Source: WLMZ01 sp037139095
GTDB taxonomy: Bacteria; Actinomycetota; Acidimicrobiia; Acidimicrobiales; Ilumatobacteraceae
Length of the DNA stretch: 64,000 nt
NCBI GenBank assembly: GCA_037139095.1
Contig: JBAXHD010000006.1
Coordinates: forward strand, 1 to 64,000
Direction: 5' to 3'
Positions 59,704-64,000 of the stretch are shown here, piece after piece. Position numbers and translations under genes: made by a program. A model generated the notes under the pieces. The model was not told the origin of the DNA. It did no database searches and saw only the letters and a program-made list of their open reading frames with translations. Position 1 is the first letter of the stretch, and each line of letters begins with the position of its first letter.

Positions 59704-60981
59704 TCAGACCAGCGCCGCTGCACGCCGTCCGCTGCGGAGGGCGCCCTCCATAAATCCGGCGCACGAGTCGGTGTGCTCGCCCGCAAGCACCATGTGGCCA
59801 TAGCGGCGCTGCATCAGCGGCCACGCGCGCATGAACTCGTTGGGGCCAAAGGTGGCATAGCAACCGAGGCTGTAGCGATCGTTGGTCCAATCGGTCTGCA
59901 CACGCTCGCCTGACATCGCTTTGAATCCGGGGAATAACCGGTCGGTCTCATCGATGACCCGGTTCGTTGTATCGGGCAAGGCGGCCAGCGCAGCACCGTC
60001 GTGCGACGTGAGCAGAATTGTGAGCACACCGCTGTCGCCCGGTTGGTCCTCGCTGGTCTCCCACATCTGGCCCCATGCGCGTTCGGTGATGACCGTGCCG
60101 TCGCAACCGTGGTCGTTCCACACGCGACGCGATGTCTGCACGCTCACCTTGCCGCCAATGCCGTAACTCACCGCAGCGAGCTCGTGCGGCATGTCGGCCC
60201 ACATGCGTCCGAGCACGGGCAACGGCACGGTGACGATGAGATGGTTGGCGCGCATCATGTCGCCGTTCACAAAGAAGACTTCGCCGGTTCCGGGATCGAT
60301 GCGATCCACCGGCAACGACAAGCGAACGCGGTCTGCGAGTTTCGCGGCGAGTCCGTGAGCGAGCAGATCGTTGCCGCCCTCGATGCGGTACGCCTCGCGA
60401 CCCTCGCCCGAGCGCAGATGCAACGCAGTCATCCAGCCAGCCATCAGCTGAGAAATCTCATCGGGCCCGAGCATGAACTCACTACGAACCTCGCGGCCAA
60501 CGACCACCCGCGCCATCGGGCTCAGCCCCAACTCGTTCACGATGTCGCTCAACCGAAGCGCGTCGAGTTCGGCCGCGCGTGGGCTCTGGTACGGATCGTC
60601 GGCGTTCACTGCGGCGGCTAACGCACCAATAGCTTCATGCCAACGCTCGAGTTCGCCCAACAATGAATGATGCAACGCAAACGGCGCCGTGCGCCCGCTG
60701 ACATCGAGCCAACGCGTTTCATCGTTGTGACCGCTACTCACATCGGTGAGCCGTAACCCAAGCTCGGCGACAAGATCGAGCACAACGGCGTGGTCTGTGT
60801 CGATGAACTCGGCGCCGCGCTCGCACCACTGGCCGTTGTCGAACGCGTGGCTCCACACACGACCCCCGACACGATCACGCGCTTCGACAACAACAACATC
60901 GCGACCTGCATCGGCAAGGTCGACTCCGGCGCGCAGACCTGCCAGGCCCGCGCCAATTACCAGAACATCAACTTCGGTCAC
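59704..60981 (-). CDS. FAD-dependent amine oxidase
   Basis: The 425-aa protein starts at GTG 60981. The FAD-binding Rossmann motif is VDVLVIGAGLAGLRAGVDLADAG (4-26), followed by VVVVEARDRVGGRVWS, the second conserved segment of the monoamine-oxidase family. The C-terminal FAD segment is MVLAGEHTDSCAGFMEGALRSGRRAA. It oxidises amines, amino acids or related substrates with release of peroxide. It lies 15 bp downstream of rnhB on the same strand. There is no signal peptide, so it is cytosolic. Confidence 0.9.
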   Translation of the reverse strand: MTEVDVLVIGAGLAGLRAGVDLADAGRDVVVVEARDRVGGRVWSHAFDNGQWCERGAEFIDTDHAVVLDLVAELGLRLTDVSSGHNDETRWLDVSGRTAPFALHHSLLGELERWHEAIGALAAAVNADDPYQSPRAAELDALRLSDIVNELGLSPMARVVVGREVRSEFMLGPDEISQLMAGWMTALHLRSGEGREAYRIEGGNDLLAHGLAAKLADRVRLSLPVDRIDPGTGEVFFVNGDMMRANHLIVTVPLPVLGRMWADMPHELAAVSYGIGGKVSVQTSRRVWNDHGCDGTVITERAWGQMWETSEDQPGDSGVLTILLTSHDGAALAALPDTTNRVIDETDRLFPGFKAMSGERVQTDWTNDRYSLGCYATFGPNEFMRAWPLMQRRYGHMVLAGEHTDSCAGFMEGALRSGRRAAALV

Positions 60982-60996
60982 TGCATCACTCGATTC

Positions 60997-61674
60997 TCAG
61001 AACAGCGTCGGCTGATCGGGCCGCACAACGCGCATGCCGGGCCATGGTACGAAGTTCTCCATGAACACCCAAGTGCGGCGGTGAATCGCCGACGGCCCAT
61101 AGCCCTGCAGCGCCGTGCGGTGCAGCGGACATGGGTAGCCCTTGTTCGTATCGAAATGCCACTGCGGATAATGCGCCGCTTGCTCTCGCATGATCCGGTC
61201 GCGCGTGACCTTGGCAAGGATCGATGCGGCGGCCACCGAGAGACAAATCGCATCGGCTTTCACGCGCATCTCTACGTGACGCACGTGAGGCGCCACAAAG
61301 TTCCACTTGCCATCGACCACTGCCGCATCGGCCGATACGCCCAGCGCATCGAGGGCCCGCTTCGCTGCCAACTTTTGCGCAGCCGCCATGCCCAATTCAT
61401 CGCACTCGACATGACTCGCTGCGCCAACAGCCCATGCATCACACCACCCCGCCACGCGATCAAACATCTGCTCGCGGCCAGCCTCGGTGAGCATCTTCGA
61501 ATCGCGTACGCCATTGACCCGTCGGTCACGCGGCAACACAGCAACACCAACCATCAATGGACCGGCCCATGAACCGCGACCAACCTCGTCGATGCCAACC
61601 ACAATCTCGTGACCGGCCTGCCACAACTCGCGCTCAATGTCGCGGGTGGGGGCTTTGCTGCGGCGGGCGGCCAT
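60997..61674 (-). CDS. rnhB: Ribonuclease HII
   Basis: The 225-aa enzyme cleaves the RNA strand of RNA-DNA hybrids and starts removal of misincorporated ribonucleotides. VVGIDEVGRGSWAGPL (25-40) supplies the first Asp and Glu (D29, E30), GVRDSKMLTEAGRE the DSK motif, AAVVDGKWN the third carboxylate, SILAKVTRDRIM and HFDTNKGYP the later conserved segments. The length is normal. It is 6 bp downstream of selD and 15 bp upstream of the amine oxidase, so all three may be co-transcribed. Confidence 0.95.
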   Translation of the reverse strand: MAARRSKAPTRDIERELWQAGHEIVVGIDEVGRGSWAGPLMVGVAVLPRDRRVNGVRDSKMLTEAGREQMFDRVAGWCDAWAVGAASHVECDELGMAAAQKLAAKRALDALGVSADAAVVDGKWNFVAPHVRHVEMRVKADAICLSVAAASILAKVTRDRIMREQAAHYPQWHFDTNKGYPCPLHRTALQGYGPSAIHRRTWVFMENFVPWPGMRVVRPDQPTLF

Positions 61675-61680
61675 CGGGCG

Positions 61681-62694
61681 TTACTGCAGCACGATCTGAG
61701 CGTCGCCCGCGATGACGGTGCCGACAGTGACAAACCCAGCGGCAACCAGATTGGCCTCGGCCGAAGCACTGACCGCAGCGAGGAGCCCACCCGACGTTTG
61801 CGGGTCGTAGCCGATTGCCACTTGCGCATCGGTGAGGTCGGCAGACGCACTCACGTGATGCTGCACATGCTCGCGATTGCGGGGGTCGCCGCCAGTGCGC
61901 ACACCGCGAGCCAAAGCATCGACCACACCTGAATACATTGGCAGCCGTGCGTAGTCGTAGGCAAACACTGCGCCTGCCCGCTCGGCCATCTCCCACGAGT
62001 GGCCAAACAATCCGAAACCGGTGACATCGGTAACGGCATGCACCGCGCCGCCCTGGGCCTGCAACGCCTCGGATGCCGCACGGTTGAGTCGGCGCATGCC
62101 CGCAATGGCTTCGGCTTTGTCAGCATCGCTGCCGCCGGCCAACGCGATCGCAGTGCCCAAGGGCTTTGAGATCATCAAGATGTCGCCGACCAATGCGCCC
62201 TCTTTGCGGAAGATGCGATCGGGATGCACCAAGCCCTGCACTGCGAGTCCGAAGATGGGCTCAGGGTTGCGGATGGTGTGGCCGCCCGCAATAGCGCCGC
62301 CTGCTTCGGCAACCGTTGCGGCTGCGGCGTCGAAGATGGCAACGATGGCTTCGCGCGGGAAGTGCTCGGGGAACGCAGCCACGTTGACGGCAACCGTGAC
62401 GCGCCCACCCATTGCGAACACGTCGCTGCACGCGTTGGCTGCGGCGATCGCGCCGAAGTCAGACGGATGGTCCACAAGCGGAGGGAAGAAGTCGGTGGTG
62501 CTGACCATCGCAAGGTCGTCGCTGATCTTGTACACGGCGGCATCGTCGAATGGGGCAAGACCCACAATGAGCGCCGGATCTGACGCCGAAGGAAAATCTT
62601 GAACCAGGCTCGACAGCAACGAGGCTCCCCACTTGGCGGCGCAACCACCACAAGAAGTCCACTCGGTGAGGCGCATGTTGTCGATGTCAGTCAC
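61681..62694 (-). CDS. selD: Selenide, water dikinase (selenophosphate synthetase)
   Basis: SelD makes selenophosphate from selenide and ATP for selenocysteine and selenouridine synthesis. The 337-aa product from GTG 62694 (or 331 aa from ATG 62676) has the catalytic N-terminal segment SCGGCAAKWG, with Cys in the GCxxK position; no UGA codon replaces it. FDDAAVY and TTDFFPPLVD (Asp metal ligands), SDVFAMGG and AGGHTIRNPEP are classical SelD motifs, and TDVTGFGLFGHSWEMA is the C-terminal domain. No selA, selB, selC or mnmH is present in the window. Confidence 0.94.
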   Translation of the reverse strand: MTDIDNMRLTEWTSCGGCAAKWGASLLSSLVQDFPSASDPALIVGLAPFDDAAVYKISDDLAMVSTTDFFPPLVDHPSDFGAIAAANACSDVFAMGGRVTVAVNVAAFPEHFPREAIVAIFDAAAATVAEAGGAIAGGHTIRNPEPIFGLAVQGLVHPDRIFRKEGALVGDILMISKPLGTAIALAGGSDADKAEAIAGMRRLNRAASEALQAQGGAVHAVTDVTGFGLFGHSWEMAERAGAVFAYDYARLPMYSGVVDALARGVRTGGDPRNREHVQHHVSASADLTDAQVAIGYDPQTSGGLLAAVSASAEANLVAAGFVTVGTVIAGDAQIVLQ

Positions 62695-62718
62695 GCGGCA
62701 CAGCCTACGGTGAGAGCC

Positions 62719-63489
62719 ATGATCACCCTCGGCCCATACGAGTTCACGCAGACCGATGCCCTCCGCACCCTCGCCAACCTCGGCGACCTTTGGCACACCA
62801 TGATGCAAGGTCGCAGCAGTTCGGCGGCCGATGCGCTTCAGCACAACCTCATTGCCTCGCTCGCTGATGCAATGGGCGCCGCGCCCAACACCTCGCTTGA
62901 TGAGCTTGGGACCCTCGGTGCCCAGACATTGGGCAACTCGCCCGCCCTCGAACCAATCTTGGCTAACACGTGGTCTGCACTGGCCGCCGCTCTGCAAGCC
63001 TTGCGCGCCGACGGGCAGCTACCGGCCACCGCCGCAGGCACGGTCGCCCAACTCAGCTCATCAAAAGGCGGGGTTCCGAAGGTGGCGCTTGAGTCGGTCG
63101 ACGTTTCGTTTCGCGGCGTCGTCGGCGATGTCCAAAAGTCGCGCAATCACCACGGTCGCCCTTGGCAGGCGTTGTGCATCTACAGCGACGAAGTCATTCA
63201 CCAGTTCCGCGCCGATGGCCACCCGATTGCGCGGGGATCGGCCGGAGAAAACATCACTACATCGGGTCTCGATTGGGCCGACATCAGGCCCGGCGTTCGA
63301 CTGCGCATTGGCACAGTGCTCGCCGATGTTCAGGCCTATGCAACCCCCTGCAAGCACAACGCTCAGTGGTTCAGCGACGGCGACTTCAACCGCATGAACT
63401 GTCTGCGCGGCGCAGTGAGCCGGGTGTATGCAACCGTCATCGAACCCGGGCGCATTGTCGCTGGCGATGCAGTGATTCTCGAACCGTGA
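62719..63489 (+). CDS. MOSC-domain protein
   Basis: The 256-aa protein starts at ATG 62719; the frame upstream overlaps selD and is not used. Residues 1-125 form a helical region (TDALRTLANLGDLWHTMMQG, then AALQALRADGQLP) of no recognised family. From about 128 a MOSC domain follows: VDVSFRGVVGDVQKSRNHHGRPWQALCIYSDEVI, GSAGENITTSGLDW and TPCKHNAQWF, where the Cys corresponds to the MOSC active-site Cys. MOSC proteins handle sulfur on molybdenum cofactor or reduce N-hydroxylated compounds. It is divergent from selD by 24 bp. Confidence 0.82.
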   Translation: MITLGPYEFTQTDALRTLANLGDLWHTMMQGRSSSAADALQHNLIASLADAMGAAPNTSLDELGTLGAQTLGNSPALEPILANTWSALAAALQALRADGQLPATAAGTVAQLSSSKGGVPKVALESVDVSFRGVVGDVQKSRNHHGRPWQALCIYSDEVIHQFRADGHPIARGSAGENITTSGLDWADIRPGVRLRIGTVLADVQAYATPCKHNAQWFSDGDFNRMNCLRGAVSRVYATVIEPGRIVAGDAVILEP

Positions 63490-63499
63490 TGAGAGCGAC

Positions 63500-64000
63500 T
63501 CAGAACGAGTAACGCAGGTATTCGTTCTGGCATGGAGAGCCGAGCAGCATCATTGCGCTGGGGGGACCACCCACCGGCAACTGGGCGATGATCGACGACG
63601 TAGTGACCTCTACGCCATCGACATGCATGCACACGCTCCATCCGGGCTCAACGCACGAGTCATGCGAGCGCAGATGTGCTTCGAGAGCGCCGCGCGTTAC
63701 GGGTTGCTGGGCGAGCATCGCCCTCGACGCGTTGAGGCGGGGATCGATGAGCCGCTCTACAGGCTGCTGAGGATGACGATGCGCTGCGTCGAACGAGGCA
63801 ATGCACGTGCGGTTTGAAATTGCGGCGACATCGGCGACCTGCTCGGCCTGCCATTGATTGCCACTGGTCTCAAGGATCCACGCATCGGTTGGGTCGGCAA
63901 TGAGAAAGCTCGACCAGTAGGGCCGCTCCTTGCCGATGAGCGCCACATCGTGGCCCGTGCCACCCTGCCCGTAGCGCTCGAGCAGTGCTGTCATCACCTG
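63500..64000 (-). CDS. Peptidase C69/secernin-type hydrolase (partial, C-terminal part)
   Basis: The frame is open to the right edge, so the N-terminus including the catalytic Cys lies outside the window. The visible 166 residues start QVMTALLERYGQGGTGHDVALIGKERPYWSSFLIADPTDAWILETSGNQW, then VADVAAISN. This is the central part of the secernin / C69 dipeptidase-like family (LLE.YGQGG and A.ISN motifs). The C-terminal ~100 residues include HVDGVEVTTSSIIAQLP. The family are N-terminal nucleophile hydrolases acting on small amides. Confidence 0.78.
   Translation of the reverse strand, partial: QVMTALLERYGQGGTGHDVALIGKERPYWSSFLIADPTDAWILETSGNQWQAEQVADVAAISNRTCIASFDAAHRHPQQPVERLIDPRLNASRAMLAQQPVTRGALEAHLRSHDSCVEPGWSVCMHVDGVEVTTSSIIAQLPVGGPPSAMMLLGSPCQNEYLRYSF
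63501..63529. terminator. Hairpin overlapping the stop of the right-edge gene
   Basis: CAGAACGA (63501-63508) pairs with TCGTTCTG (63522-63529) around a 13-base loop. The left arm overlaps the TGA of the minus-strand gene (63500-63502). It lies at the convergence with the MOSC gene, which ends at 63489. Confidence 0.5.

Noticed and set aside
61681..62694. Selenocysteine codon in selD
   Set aside because: The catalytic position is an ordinary Cys codon; there is no in-frame TGA before the stop.
62695..62997. N-terminal extension of SelD to 62997
   Set aside because: It would overlap the divergent MOSC start and reads as low-quality sequence; SelD proteins begin close to the GCxxK motif.

Overview
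The window is bacterial chromosome with high GC content (a little above 60% by eye), dense gene packing and many ATGA/GTGA stop-start overlaps. The gene set suggests an actinobacterium, probably of class Acidimicrobiia. Pointers are an EF-G2-type elongation factor, a YkgJ cysteine-cluster protein, DUF6204, several Ser-rich lipoproteins, a BVMO-type monooxygenase beside a sterol-desaturase-like protein, and giant secreted IPT/ASH-repeat proteins. That placement is inference; no rRNA, tRNA, transposase, integrase or CRISPR array was seen.

Layout. 1-4.8 kb holds small housekeeping and stress genes: a double-hotdog MaoC-like protein, a lipoprotein, a cupin, msrB, DUF6204, YkgJ and an APH-like kinase. 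4.8-8.9 kb has a 406-bp leader carrying repeated GGTCGTA elements, then a 1062-aa secreted IPT protein and a small single-pass membrane protein. 8.9-15.6 kb is a glycan or tailoring locus: methyltransferase, B12-binding radical SAM enzyme, two GT4 glycosyltransferases, an NTP_transf_5-type nucleotidyltransferase that lacks a canonical start, and an HPr-kinase-like protein. 15.6-19 kb has a cytochrome P450 coupled to a PNPOx-fold protein and a lipoprotein hydrolase. 19-23.5 kb is a compact carbohydrate locus with two GH130-type proteins, a six-hairpin glycosidase-like protein and a GT4.

23.5-40.5 kb carries mixed metabolism: a DUF1330-like protein with a nearby inverted repeat, an HD hydrolase, an aldo/keto reductase, BVMO plus sterol desaturase, EF-G2, an S15-type lipoprotein hydrolase, a beta-propeller lipoprotein, a dienelactone hydrolase, a GlpD-like enzyme, a UvrD-type helicase and an SRPBCC protein. 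40.5-46.9 kb is a 2056-aa secreted protein made of three copies of an unassigned ~230-aa module, about five ASH/choice-of-anchor domains and eight IPT/TIG domains. Its leader shares sequence elements with the leader of the 1062-aa protein. 47-50.3 kb is a VOC/amidohydrolase/N-acyl-D-amino-acid-deacylase operon. 50.5-52.8 kb is a DEAD-box RNA helicase with a very long Arg/Gly/Asp-rich tail.

52.9-59.7 kb is a translationally coupled five-gene operon: SWIM, DUF5691, MoxR-type AAA+, DUF5682 and VWA. It matches the gene content I recall for the uncharacterised E. coli yehLMPQ locus and is the strongest candidate for a poorly understood multi-protein system here. 59.7-64 kb holds a flavin amine oxidase, rnhB, selD, a MOSC protein and a truncated C69/secernin-type hydrolase.

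A recurring structural feature is that convergent gene pairs often end in hairpins whose stem or loop contains the stop codon itself (841-867, 3420-3449, 8933-8950, 52867-52895, 63501-63529).
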